NCBI RefSeq assembly: GCF_001403795.1
Contig: NZ_CXSU01000005.1
Location: 1-64,000 of the forward strand
Origin: Jannaschia donghaensis
GTDB taxonomy: Bacteria; Pseudomonadota; Alphaproteobacteria; Rhodobacterales; Rhodobacteraceae
Reading direction: 5' to 3'
DNA: 64,000 nucleotides
The notes below the pieces were generated by a model. That model did not search any database. It saw only the letters and a program-made list of their open reading frames with translations, and had not been told where the DNA came from. Shown one piece after another: positions 25,914-35,126 of this stretch. The translations under genes and the position numbers were made by a program. How positions within the stretch are numbered: position 1 is the stretch's first letter; every line of letters begins with the position of its first letter.

Positions 25914-28631
25914 TTACGCCCCCGCCCGCTCCGCCGCGCGTGTGACGGCACCGCGGAGTTTCTCTGACAGTGCTTCCTGTTTGGATTTCGACATGATTTT
26001 CAGGCCGAACAGGTCCTTGACGTAGAAGCTGTCGACCACTTGCGCGCCGTAGGTCGCGATGACGGCGTGGGAGATGTAGATGTTCGACTGCGCGAAGGCC
26101 TGCGTCAGGTCATAGAGCAGACCGGGGCGGTCGCGGGTGTCGACTTCGATGATGGTGTAGATGTCCGACCCTTCGTTGTCGAAGCTGATGTTGGTGGGCA
26201 CGGTGAAGCGGCGTTCGCGCTTCTTGATCTCCTTGCCCTCCAATTCGCGTCGGGTGGCAAGCTCCCCGCGCAGGATCTTTTCGATCATGCTGCGCAGGCG
26301 CGGCAGACGACTGGCTTCATAGGGGTGGCCCTCGGCGTCCTGCAACCAGAAGGCCGATGTCGCGAATCCGTCCTTGGAGGTATAGGTCCGCGCGTCCACG
26401 ATGTTCGCCCCAACCAGCGACAAGGCACCGGCCAGGCGCGAGAAGATGCCGGGATGATCGTGACAGGTCATCAGGGCGCGGGTGGCGTCGCGGTCCTCGT
26501 CCGCCTCCAGATCGACGCGGACTTCACCGTCGGGCAGGTCGCGGAGCATCTTGGCGAATTGCACCTGCGCCGCCGTCGGCAGACCTTGCCAGTAGGGGCC
26601 GTAGTGGCGCCCCAACTCGGCGCGCAGGGCTCCTTCCGACCAATCGGGCAGCATTTCGCGGAACAGCTGCTTGGCCTTCTTCTCCCGCGTTTCCCGGTTC
26701 ACATCCTCCAGCCCGTTTTCGAGCGCTGCGGCGGTGGCACGGTGCAGCGCGCGCAGCATCTGTGCTTTCCAGTTGTTCCAGACGTTCGGGCCGACCCCGC
26801 GGATGTCGCAGACGGTCACCACCGTGAGCAGATCAAGACGTTCACGCGTCTTCACCGCCTTGGCAAAATCGCGGATGGTGCGGGGGTCGGAAATATCGCG
26901 CTTCTGCGCCATGTCCGACATCAGCAGGTGGTGCCGGACCAGCCATTCGACGGTTTCCACTTCTTTGGGCTTCAGGCCCAAGCGGGGGGCGACGACGCGG
27001 GCGATCCGCGCCCCAAGAACCGAATGTTCTTCGGTCCGGCCCTTGCCGATGTCGTGCAGCAGCAACGCAATGTAGAGCACGCGTCGATTGACGCCTTTGG
27101 CCAGGATATCCGAGCAAAGTGGCAACGTCTCCACCTTCTCCCCGCGTTCGATCTGGGCGAGGTGGGAGATGACCTGGATGGTATGCTCGTCGACGGTGTA
27201 GCTGTGATACATGTTGAACTGCATCATCGCGACGATGGGGGCGAATTCCGGGATGAAGGCGCCCAGAATGTCCAGCTCGTTCATGCGGCGCAGGGCGCGT
27301 TCGGGATTGCCGTGTTTGAGCAGCAGGCCGAGGAACAGCCGCGCCGCTTCGGGGTCTTCGCGCAGATCGCGGTCGATCAGGTGCCGGTTCGCACCGATCA
27401 GACGCATGGCGTGGGGATGCAGCAGCAGGCCGGTGCGCAACGCTTCCTCGAAGATGCCCAGCATGTTGAGCGGCGTGCCCAGAAACGCGGCCTCGTCGTC
27501 CACGTCCAGCCGGCCCTGGCGTTCGGCATAGGGCGACTTGACCCTGCGGCGGCGCTTGAAGAACCCCATCAGGCCTGGTTCCTGCTTGATGTTGTCCGCC
27601 TCCAGCGCGACCAGAAGGATGCGCGTCAACTCTCCGACGCGGGTGGCGTGGCGAAAGTAGTCTTGCATGAAATGCTCGACCGCGCGCCGGCCGGCATGGT
27701 CGCGGTACCCCATGGCGGCGGCCACATCGACCTGCGCGTCGAACGTCAGCATGTCGGCGGCGCGGCCGGCGATCAGGTGCAGATGGCAACGCACGCACCA
27801 CAGGAACCGCTCGGCGGACTCGAACGCCTTGAATTCGTCTTCGGTGAAGACGCCCATGGTCTGCAGCACCGCCGGGTCGTCCACGCGGTACCGGTACTTC
27901 GCAATCCAGTAGAGCGCCTGAAGATCGCGCAGGCCGCCCTTCGCCTCCTTCACGTTCGGCTCCAGAATATAGCGCTGGCCGCCCTGCTTGCGGTGCCGTT
28001 CGAAACGTTCCTGCAGCTTGGCGTCGATGAAGTCGGGCACGGTCTTGAGGAACAGATCTTCCCACAGGCGCGCGTCGAGGGTGTCGGCCAGCGCCGCCTC
28101 GCCGCAAATCAGGCGACGCTCCAGGAGGGAGGTGCGGATGGTGTAGTCTTCGGCCCCAAGCCGCAGGCAGTCCTTCACGGTGCGGGTCGAATGGCCGACC
28201 TTCAGCTTCAGGTCCCACAGGATATAGAGCATCGACTCCACGACGCTCTCGACCATGGGGGTGACCTTGTAGGGCGTCAGGAACAGCAGATCGACGTCTG
28301 AATGGGGGGCCATTTCGCCACGGCCGTACCCGCCGACGCCGATGACCGCGAAATGCTCCCCATCGGTCGGGATCGGGCAGGGATGCAGGACCCGCGTGGC
28401 GATAAGCCAAGCGCATTGGACCAGCCGGTCGGTCAGATGCGCATAGGAATGCGTGACCCGTCTGGCCCGCGTCGGATCGGCCTGGAACCCCGCACGAATG
28501 GCGGCGCGCCCCTTGGCCTGAGCCTGCGACAGGGCGGCGACGGTGGCCTGACGGATCGCCATGGGGTCGTCCAGACGATGCACGTCTGACAAGGCCGCGA
28601 GCGTGGTCGCGGCGTCGAAGATCTCGGCCAA
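25914..28631 (-). CDS. glnD: [protein-PII] uridylyltransferase/uridylyl-removing enzyme
   Basis: About 905 residues. The nucleotidyltransferase motif GVGGYGRGEMAPHSDVDLLF lies near residues 96-115, the HD domain (HDIGKG, HHLLMSD) in the middle and two ACT domains at the end (HDHPGIFSRLAGALS; TRDRPGLLYDLTQAF). It senses glutamine and uridylylates PII proteins to control nitrogen assimilation. The start is uncertain: the first usable codon here is TTG at 28631, but the frame is open upstream into the lppC end without ATG or GTG, and the family usually has about 20 more residues. It follows lppC on the same strand by 70 nt. Confidence 0.95.
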   Translation of the reverse strand: MAEIFDAATTLAALSDVHRLDDPMAIRQATVAALSQAQAKGRAAIRAGFQADPTRARRVTHSYAHLTDRLVQCAWLIATRVLHPCPIPTDGEHFAVIGVGGYGRGEMAPHSDVDLLFLTPYKVTPMVESVVESMLYILWDLKLKVGHSTRTVKDCLRLGAEDYTIRTSLLERRLICGEAALADTLDARLWEDLFLKTVPDFIDAKLQERFERHRKQGGQRYILEPNVKEAKGGLRDLQALYWIAKYRYRVDDPAVLQTMGVFTEDEFKAFESAERFLWCVRCHLHLIAGRAADMLTFDAQVDVAAAMGYRDHAGRRAVEHFMQDYFRHATRVGELTRILLVALEADNIKQEPGLMGFFKRRRRVKSPYAERQGRLDVDDEAAFLGTPLNMLGIFEEALRTGLLLHPHAMRLIGANRHLIDRDLREDPEAARLFLGLLLKHGNPERALRRMNELDILGAFIPEFAPIVAMMQFNMYHSYTVDEHTIQVISHLAQIERGEKVETLPLCSDILAKGVNRRVLYIALLLHDIGKGRTEEHSVLGARIARVVAPRLGLKPKEVETVEWLVRHHLLMSDMAQKRDISDPRTIRDFAKAVKTRERLDLLTVVTVCDIRGVGPNVWNNWKAQMLRALHRATAAALENGLEDVNRETREKKAKQLFREMLPDWSEGALRAELGRHYGPYWQGLPTAAQVQFAKMLRDLPDGEVRVDLEADEDRDATRALMTCHDHPGIFSRLAGALSLVGANIVDARTYTSKDGFATSAFWLQDAEGHPYEASRLPRLRSMIEKILRGELATRRELEGKEIKKRERRFTVPTNISFDNEGSDIYTIIEVDTRDRPGLLYDLTQAFAQSNIYISHAVIATYGAQVVDSFYVKDLFGLKIMSKSKQEALSEKLRGAVTRAAERAGA

Positions 28632-28701
28632 GGGCGCGATCAGCGTGTCGCTGGTCGCGGGCGGTGGCAGGTCTTGGAGTGTGAAGGCCGGGGCCGAGGT
28701 C

Positions 28702-29913
28702 TTACGACCCGGCGCCGCCGAAGCTGTTGGGGGCAGGGCTGACCACCTGTAGTTGACGGTTCACGATTTGCGCGACGGCCAGCGCCCTGTCGTTGGTGCC
28801 ATCGCCGCGCAGTCGGAATATACCGCCCGTGCCGGCAAAGCCAGCGTTGGTCGTCAGTGAACGGCGCCCGACCGTCTGGCCCTGCCGTGAAATCGCCCCG
28901 ATGGCCGCCATGCCATCATAGGCAAGGTTGGCCAGGGGATGCGGTGCGCCGCCATAGGCCGCGGAATACCGCGACCGGAACTGGCTGAGCGGGCCGGGTG
29001 CGGGCAGCGCGAAATAGCCGCCCTGCAGGCCCGGAAGCTGCAGCGCCTCGGCCGGGATGTCCCAGCGGGTGAGGCCAAGGAACCTGAAATCCTCGCCGCC
29101 GATGCCGGCTTCGGACAGCAGTTGCGAGATGACGGGCAGATCGCCCGACGTGTTTCCGGTCAGGAAGATGGCATTCGAATTGGTGCTGCGCGCCTGCGCG
29201 ACGATGCCCGGTACGGCGGCCTGAATGCCCGCCTGGCTTAGCTCGTAGGGAACCGAGCCGGTGATCTGGGCCTGCGTTTCGCCAGCCGCGCGTGCGACGG
29301 CGGCGTTGGCGATCTGGCCGGACTGATTATTGGCGTGGGTCACCAGGACGCGGTTGCGCCCCTGCGTTGCGGCATAGCCCAGAACCCGGCGGGCCGTGTT
29401 CTCGAAGGTGTTCCCAAGGACCCAGACGTTCCCGCCCGAGATCGCCGTGTTGTTCGAAAAGCTGAGCACGGGGATGCCCGACCCGGCCGCGGCCACACCT
29501 GCGGCAGCGGCATTATCGCCGTAAAGCGGGCCGAGGATGACCTGCGCCCCGGCCGCGACTGCCTGCGTCGCGGCGGCGCTGGCCCCGCCCGGCGTTCCTT
29601 GCGTGGGATACACGGTGATCGACACGACGCCGTCCCCCAAGTCGGCGGCAGCAAGGCGGGCCGCGTTTTCAAGGCTGCGGGCCACGGTGGCGTCGGTGCC
29701 TCGGCTGGAGCCGTAGGGCACCAGAAGCGCCACGGAGGTCGGACCGCTGCCGGCAGTGCCGCCGCCACCGCCACCACCGCCCAGACCCGGACCCGCGACG
29801 TTACAGGCCGCAAGCGCGGCCCCCGTCACCAGCAGCAGCGCCGCCGTGCGGGCGCGATGCGCGACCTTGCGCGCACGTGCGGCGAGTGAGACGAACAGGC
29901 TGTGCTTGGACAT
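28702..29913 (-). CDS. LppC/LpoA-like penicillin-binding protein activator lipoprotein
   Basis: 403 residues. A long positively charged N-terminus leads to a lipobox (TGAALAAC), followed by a Gly-rich linker (eight consecutive Gly) and a periplasmic-binding-protein fold of the LppC type (SVALLVPYGSS, VILGPLYGDNA, IPVLSFSNN). In enterobacteria LpoA activates PBP1a; the alphaproteobacterial member probably also acts at the cell wall, or only shares the ligand-binding fold. ATG 29913 has a GGGGGGAA ribosome site. It is divergent from rsmI, the usual genomic neighbour. Confidence 0.85.
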   Translation of the reverse strand: MSKHSLFVSLAARARKVAHRARTAALLLVTGAALAACNVAGPGLGGGGGGGGTAGSGPTSVALLVPYGSSRGTDATVARSLENAARLAAADLGDGVVSITVYPTQGTPGGASAAATQAVAAGAQVILGPLYGDNAAAAGVAAAGSGIPVLSFSNNTAISGGNVWVLGNTFENTARRVLGYAATQGRNRVLVTHANNQSGQIANAAVARAAGETQAQITGSVPYELSQAGIQAAVPGIVAQARSTNSNAIFLTGNTSGDLPVISQLLSEAGIGGEDFRFLGLTRWDIPAEALQLPGLQGGYFALPAPGPLSQFRSRYSAAYGGAPHPLANLAYDGMAAIGAISRQGQTVGRRSLTTNAGFAGTGGIFRLRGDGTNDRALAVAQIVNRQLQVVSPAPNSFGGAGS

Positions 29914-30018
29914 GAGTGGTTTCCCCCCGGGAATTGGCCTGTCACGGCCACGTGATTTGACCCAAGGGATACCTTCCCGATCCGGGCGCGTAAACGGCGG
30001 AACCAGAGGAGATGCGAA

Positions 30019-30873
30019 ATGGCGGACATCGGCAGGATCGAAGCCGGGCTGCATCTTGTTGCGGTGCCTATCGGAACGGCCCGCGACATCACGTTGCGCG
30101 CCCTTGACCTGCTGGCCGGAGCCGACGTTCTGGCGGCCGAGGACACGCGGTCCCTACGCCGGTTGATGGATATCCACGGCATCGCGTTGGGGGACCGCCC
30201 GCTGATCCCGTATCATGATCACAACGGACCGCAGGCCCTGCCCCGTCTGCTGGGCGCGTTGCGGGCTGGGCGGTCGGTCGCCTATGCCTCCGAAGCGGGT
30301 ACGCCGCTGATCGCCGACCCGGGGTTCCGGCTGGGGGTGGATGCGCGGGCCGAGGGCATTGCGGTGCGCGCGGCTCCGGGGGCCAGCGCCGTTCTGACGG
30401 CGCTTTGCGTTGCGGGGCTTCCGACGGACCGATTTTTTTTCAACGGGTTCCTGCCGCCCAAGTCGGCGGCGCGCAAATCGGCGTTGCGTGATCTGGCGGC
30501 GGTGCCCGGGACGCTGGTCTTCTACGAATCGCCCCGCCGTCTGGCCGCGATGCTGCGCGATGCGGCCGAGGTTCTGGGCCAGCGCGAAGCGGCGGTCTGC
30601 CGGGAGTTGACCAAGCGGTTCGAGGAGGTTCGGCGCGGTCTTCTGTCCGATCTTGCCGCATCCTACGACGAGGAGACGACGAAGGGCGAAGTGGTCGTCG
30701 TGATCGACCGCGCCGCCGGGGTCGTGGCGGACGAGGCCACGGTCGAGGCCGCCCTGCGCGTCGCCTTGCAGGAAGGGTCGGTAAAATCCGCTGCAAAAGA
30801 CGTTTCCGAAACCTTCGGAATTGCGCGTAACATGGCCTACCAGATGGCACTGCGAATAAAGGATTACGGATGA
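30019..30873 (+). CDS. rsmI: 16S rRNA (cytidine1402-2'-O)-methyltransferase RsmI
   Basis: 284 residues. The tetrapyrrole-methylase fold signature is clear: LVAVPIGTARDITLRAL at the start, VLAAEDTRSLRRLM, then ASEAGTPLIADPG and FFFNGFLPPKSAARK. It methylates the 2'-OH of C1402 in the 30S decoding centre. Its stop overlaps the yraN start (ATGA). First gene of rsmI-yraN-gshB. Confidence 0.95.
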   Translation: MADIGRIEAGLHLVAVPIGTARDITLRALDLLAGADVLAAEDTRSLRRLMDIHGIALGDRPLIPYHDHNGPQALPRLLGALRAGRSVAYASEAGTPLIADPGFRLGVDARAEGIAVRAAPGASAVLTALCVAGLPTDRFFFNGFLPPKSAARKSALRDLAAVPGTLVFYESPRRLAAMLRDAAEVLGQREAAVCRELTKRFEEVRRGLLSDLAASYDEETTKGEVVVVIDRAAGVVADEATVEAALRVALQEGSVKSAAKDVSETFGIARNMAYQMALRIKDYG

Positions 30874-31223
30874 GCGGATCGACGTCCTATCACGCCGGCC
30901 TTGCGGCGGAAGACAGCGTCGCGCGCCACTACGGTCTGGCCGGTTACCGCGTCGTCGCGCGACGCTGGCGTGGCAAGGGCGGAGAGATCGACGTGATCGC
31001 GCAAGCCGGCGACGACACCATCTTCATCGAAGTGAAGAAGAGTGACAGCCATGCGGCCGCAGCCGCGCGCGTCAGTGATCACCAGATCAGACGGCTGTTC
31101 GATTGCGCCGGCGAATACATGGGCACCTTGCCGAACGGCATGCTCAGCTCGGTCCGGTTCGACGTCGCGCTTGTCGATGCGGTGGGCCGGATCGAGATCA
31201 TCGAGAACGCGCTGACGGCCTGA
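30870..31223 (+). CDS. yraN: YraN/UPF0102 family putative endonuclease
   Basis: 117 residues of the UPF0102 family with a restriction-endonuclease-like core: GLAAEDSVARHYG, then RWRGKGGEIDVIA and FIEVKKS (ExK). The GGEIDxI...FVEVK pattern supplies the catalytic acid pair and Lys. Biological role unknown, perhaps DNA processing or repair. Coupled to rsmI as in many proteobacteria. Confidence 0.92.
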   Translation: MSGSTSYHAGLAAEDSVARHYGLAGYRVVARRWRGKGGEIDVIAQAGDDTIFIEVKKSDSHAAAAARVSDHQIRRLFDCAGEYMGTLPNGMLSSVRFDVALVDAVGRIEIIENALTA

Positions 31224-31312
31224 CGCCGGGGGGTGCCTTGCGCGACAGCACATTGTCACGCCAGCGGGCCTGCGCCATCTAGGGGCAAAGCAGTTTGCCC
31301 GAGGATGCACAG

Positions 31313-32266
31313 ATGCCCAGCCCGAAATCTCTGAAGGTCGGTTTCCAGATGGATCCGATGGAAGGCGTCGACATCAAGGCCGACAGCAGCTTCCGCATCG
31401 CGCTGGAAGCGCAGGCGCGGGGGCATTCGCTGGTCTATTGGACGCCGGACAGACTTGCCTACGTCGAAGGCCGCATCGTCGCGCGGGGGCGGTCGATGGA
31501 GTTGCGCCGCGAGGTTGGAAACCATGTCACGCTGGGGGCAATGCAGAACTACGACCTGGCTGACCTCGACGTCGTCTGGCTGCGCCAGGATCCGCCGTTC
31601 GACATGGGATACATCACGTCGACACATCTGCTGGAGAGGGTGCATCCCGGCACGCTGGTGGTGAACGATCCGGCTTGGGTGCGCGGCTGGCCCGAAAAGC
31701 TGATGGTACTGGATTTTCCCGACCTGACGCCGCCGACGGTCGTGGCCCGCGATCTGGAGACGCTCAAGGCGTTCAAAGAACGGCACGGCGATGTGATCCT
31801 CAAGCCGCTTTACGGCAATGGCGGTGCCGGGGTGTTCCGCCTGACGCCGGACGACCGCAACCTAAATTCGCTGCACGAGATATTCACGTCGATCAACAAC
31901 GAGCCGTTGATCATGCAGAAATTCCTGCCCGCCGTGTCCAAGGGCGACAAGCGCGTGATCCTGGTCGACGGGGAGCCTGTGGGTGCCATCAACCGGGTGC
32001 CGGCCGCGGGCGAGACACGGTCGAACATGCACGTCGGTGGGCGACCCGAGAAGGTGGCCCTGACCGACCGGGACCGTGAGATCTGTGCCGCGATCGGACC
32101 GCGTCTGCGCGATGCGGGGCAAATCTTCGTCGGCATCGATGTGATTGGCGACTGGCTGACCGAAATCAACCTGACGTCACCCACCGGCCTGCAGGAACTT
32201 GAGGCGTTCGACGGTATCAACGCCAGCGCGATGATCTGGGACGCGATCGAGCGGCGGCGCGCCTAG
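31313..32266 (+). CDS. gshB: glutathione synthetase
   Basis: 317 residues, the usual length. ATP-grasp motifs: LKPLYGNGGAGVFRL (about 164-178), KRVILVDGEPVGAINRVP and DVIGDWLTEINLTSPTGLQEL. It joins gamma-glutamylcysteine and glycine. ATG 31313 is preferred because GAGG lies about 9 nt upstream; a TTG six codons earlier is less likely. It ends tail-to-tail with yifB: the two TAG stops share the palindrome CTAG at 32263-32266. Confidence 0.95.
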   Translation: MPSPKSLKVGFQMDPMEGVDIKADSSFRIALEAQARGHSLVYWTPDRLAYVEGRIVARGRSMELRREVGNHVTLGAMQNYDLADLDVVWLRQDPPFDMGYITSTHLLERVHPGTLVVNDPAWVRGWPEKLMVLDFPDLTPPTVVARDLETLKAFKERHGDVILKPLYGNGGAGVFRLTPDDRNLNSLHEIFTSINNEPLIMQKFLPAVSKGDKRVILVDGEPVGAINRVPAAGETRSNMHVGGRPEKVALTDRDREICAAIGPRLRDAGQIFVGIDVIGDWLTEINLTSPTGLQELEAFDGINASAMIWDAIERRRA

Positions 32267-33771
32267 CTGCCGCTGACCAGACGGTAAGACAGCGCCTCAG
32301 CCACGTGGGGGCGGCGCACGCATTCGCTGCCGTCGAGGTCGGCGATGGTGCGCGCGACCTTGAGCACACGGTGATATCCGCGCGCGGACAAACGGAATCG
32401 GTCCACCGCTTGCAGCAGCATCGCGCGCCCGTCTTCGTCGGGTTCGGCCACGGCCATCAGATCGTCGCCGGCCACGTCGGCGTTGACGGTGACCCTGTCG
32501 TGGCCGGCATAGCGCTCGGCCTGAACGGCGCGGGCCGCGGCGACCCTGTTCGCGGTCGCCGCCGACGTGTCCCCAGTTGCGGCTCGTGACAGATCCGCGA
32601 CCTCGACCGCCGGAACCTCCAGCCGCAAGTCGAAGCGGTCCATCAGGGGCCCCGAGATCTTGCCCATGTAATCCTCGCCGCAGGTCGGGGCGCGGGTGCA
32701 GGCCTGTTCCGGGTCGAACAGCATTCCGCACCGGCACGGGTTCGCCGCCGCCACCAGAAGGAAGCGGCAGGGATAGCGGACATGGGCGTTGGCGCGCGCG
32801 ATGGTGACTTCGCCGGTTTCGATGGGTTGACGCAAGGTTTCCAGCACCGCGCGCGGGAATTCGGGAAATTCGTCCATGAAGAGAACGCCGTTGTGCGCAA
32901 GGCTGATCTGGCCGGGCCCGGCCCGTTTGCCGCCGCCCGCGATGGCGGCGACCGACGCGGTGTGATGCGGCTCCTGAAAGGGGCGACGATGCAGGATGCC
33001 GCCTTCCTCCAGCGTTCCGGCGAGGGAATGGATCATCGACGTCTCCAGCGCCTCGCGTGCCGACAGCGGCGGCATCAGGCCGGGAATGCGGGCGGCCAGC
33101 ATGGATTTGCCGGCACCCGGCGGTCCGACCATGAACAGGTGGTGACGCCCGGCCGCCGCAATCTCTAGCGCGCGCTTAGCCCGGTCCTGGCCCCGCACGT
33201 CGCGCAGGCACAGCGGACTGGCATCTTCTGGAATACGCCCGGCGGTGGCGGCAGGCAGGGGGGCCGTGCCGATCAGATGGTCCATCAGCGCCTTGAGCGA
33301 GCGCGCGGCGTGAACGCTGGCCCCCCCGACCCAGGCGGCTTCGGCACCGCAAGCCTCGGGGCAAAGAAGCTCCATCTCCAGCTCGGCGGCGGTGACGGCA
33401 GCCGGAAGCGCGCCGGTAACCGAGACGAGGCCGCCATCGAGCGACATCTCTCCGATGCTAAGGACGCGGGCCACACGGGTCGGCGGCACGATTTCCAGCG
33501 CGGCGAGCAACGACAGCGCGATCGGCAGGTCGAAATGCGCCCCTTCCTTGGGAAGATCGGCGGGCGACAGGTTCACCGTCAGCTTCTTGGAAGGAAGCGC
33601 GATCCCCAGTTCGGACAGGGCGGTGCGAATGCGGTCTTTCGCCTCCGACACGGCCTTGTCGGGCAGGCCCACGACCGAAAACCCCGGAAGGCCGGGGGAC
33701 ACGGCGCATTGCACGTCGACGGGTCGGGCCTCCAGCCCTTCGAAAGCGACGGTCGTGGTGCGTGCGAGCAT
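32263..33771 (-). CDS. YifB/ComM-family AAA+ ATPase (Mg-chelatase-like)
   Basis: 502 residues. An N-terminal Lon-protease-like fold (VVGLPDKAVSEAKDRIRTAL) leads to a chelatase-type AAA+ core with Walker A GPPGAGKSM and Walker B VLFMDEFPEF, and a C-terminal segment (RGYHRVLKVARTIADL). ComM in this family is a hexameric helicase that promotes branch migration during natural transformation. Convergent with gshB. Confidence 0.92.
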   Translation of the reverse strand: MLARTTTVAFEGLEARPVDVQCAVSPGLPGFSVVGLPDKAVSEAKDRIRTALSELGIALPSKKLTVNLSPADLPKEGAHFDLPIALSLLAALEIVPPTRVARVLSIGEMSLDGGLVSVTGALPAAVTAAELEMELLCPEACGAEAAWVGGASVHAARSLKALMDHLIGTAPLPAATAGRIPEDASPLCLRDVRGQDRAKRALEIAAAGRHHLFMVGPPGAGKSMLAARIPGLMPPLSAREALETSMIHSLAGTLEEGGILHRRPFQEPHHTASVAAIAGGGKRAGPGQISLAHNGVLFMDEFPEFPRAVLETLRQPIETGEVTIARANAHVRYPCRFLLVAAANPCRCGMLFDPEQACTRAPTCGEDYMGKISGPLMDRFDLRLEVPAVEVADLSRAATGDTSAATANRVAAARAVQAERYAGHDRVTVNADVAGDDLMAVAEPDEDGRAMLLQAVDRFRLSARGYHRVLKVARTIADLDGSECVRRPHVAEALSYRLVSGS

Positions 33772-33829
33772 GTTTTCCCCCTGCCCATGTTGGTTAACGG
33801 GCAGGGGGTTTAAGAAAGGTTAACGGTCA

Positions 33830-34510
33830 TCATACGATTGGAAATGGTGACGTTGGCAGCCCGATGTCGTAATTCGACAGGGTGCGGTCGCGCGCTTCGC
33901 CCTCTGCCCGCCAGGCGCGCAGGGGGGCATGGGTCAGATGCGCGTCGACGTAGGTGCGACTCGCGTCGCTGATCGGCAGGTCGTAGCCTGCGATCCGCAT
34001 CGCGACCGGCGCAAAAAAGGCGTCCGCCGCACAATACGCGCCGAAGAGCCAGGGACCGTCCCCCGCCATCTCCCGCGCCGCCGCCCAAAGCGTCTCCAGC
34101 CGGGCAAGGTCGGCGCGGACGGCGGCGTCCGGCGTGAATCCGTCCCATCGGACGCGCAGGTTCATCGGGCAGGCCCCGCGCAGGGCGGTGAAACCCGAAT
34201 GCATCTCGGCCGTCATGGATCTGGCGAGGGCGCGGGTCTTCGGGTCTTTCGGCCAGTGCCCGGCCTTCGGATGCCGCTCGGCCAGCCCTTCCGCAATGGC
34301 GAGGCTGTCGCACCAAAGCGCGCTGTCTGGGGCACGGGCAACGGGCACCGTCCGGGCCGGGGCCCAGGCCTTCAGCCTGTCGTGGAAAGACTCGCGGTAT
34401 AACTCGTTCACCTCGACCCGGACGGGCAAGTCGAAGGCTGCGAAAAGAAGCCAGCCGCGCAAGCTCCAGGAGGAATAGGATCGGTCGCCGATCAGCAGGT
34501 CATAGGTCAT
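33830..34510 (-). CDS. glutathione S-transferase family protein
   Basis: 226 residues. The thioredoxin-like N-terminus (YDLLIGDRSYSSWSLRGWL) with SYSSWS as the glutathione-contact region is typical for a maleylacetoacetate-isomerase/zeta-like GST group; the C-terminal helical domain includes WLFGAYCAADAFFAPV. It probably conjugates or isomerises small electrophiles. Convergent position after yifB and the gshB gene nearby fit a glutathione theme, but no operon link is seen. Confidence 0.87.
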   Translation of the reverse strand: MTYDLLIGDRSYSSWSLRGWLLFAAFDLPVRVEVNELYRESFHDRLKAWAPARTVPVARAPDSALWCDSLAIAEGLAERHPKAGHWPKDPKTRALARSMTAEMHSGFTALRGACPMNLRVRWDGFTPDAAVRADLARLETLWAAAREMAGDGPWLFGAYCAADAFFAPVAMRIAGYDLPISDASRTYVDAHLTHAPLRAWRAEGEARDRTLSNYDIGLPTSPFPIV

Positions 34511-34568
34511 GGACCAGTCTTATCATTCCTGCGGCTTTGCCCGAAACGACCATTCCTGATGACAGGAA

Positions 34569-35126
34569 TCACGGTTTTCGATTGGCCGCGACCGCAACCG
34601 GACCGTCTTGCGTCAGGTCGATGCGCGTCAGGCTGAGGTTGTCGATCTTCTGCGCCAGCGCGTCGTAAGGCGTCTTGCCGGCCGCGCGCGCCCATTGTGT
34701 CAGGATCACGCCCATGTGTGCGACCACGATCAGATCGGGACCGATCGCCAGCCGCGTCAGGGTTTCCGTCACACGCGCATCCACGTCGTTCCAGCTTTCG
34801 CCGTTCGGCGCACGCTGGTCGCCCGGATCGTCGAAATAAGAGCGCAGGTCGGGGCTCTCGATCTCCTCGAACGATCGGTTCTCCCATGCGCCATAGTTGA
34901 ATTCCCGCAATGTCTGAGCATGCGGAAGCCGGGGCCGGACTCCCTGAAGGGCCGTCGCGGTGTCAACCGCGCGTATCAGATCGCTGCTGATCACCGGGGC
35001 CTGCGGCAAAACCTGTTCCAGCCGGTCGAGGGCAGGGCGGTCCGAAAGATCGGCGGGCAGGTCCGTCCAGCCGACCATGGTGCGCGCGTGGGTCGGGCCA
35101 TGCCGGATGAGCCACAGGCGTGTCAT
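34569..35126 (-). CDS. histidine phosphatase, CobC-like
   Basis: 185 residues. The RHG motif LIRHGPT (about 5-11) carries the phosphorylated His; EFNYGAWENRSFEE and VVAHMGVIL supply the other active-site residues. Its ATG overlaps the stop of cobU (ATGA), so it may be the alpha-ribazole-5'-phosphate phosphatase (CobC) of cobalamin assembly; on sequence alone it could be any phosphoglycerate-mutase-like phosphatase. Confidence 0.83.
   Translation of the reverse strand: MTRLWLIRHGPTHARTMVGWTDLPADLSDRPALDRLEQVLPQAPVISSDLIRAVDTATALQGVRPRLPHAQTLREFNYGAWENRSFEEIESPDLRSYFDDPGDQRAPNGESWNDVDARVTETLTRLAIGPDLIVVAHMGVILTQWARAAGKTPYDALAQKIDNLSLTRIDLTQDGPVAVAANRKP

Noticed and set aside
26040-28301. Long plus-strand open frame (753 codons) opposite glnD
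   Set aside because: It is antisense to a full-length GlnD with all domains; its composition is that of a high-GC shadow and no family is recognisable.
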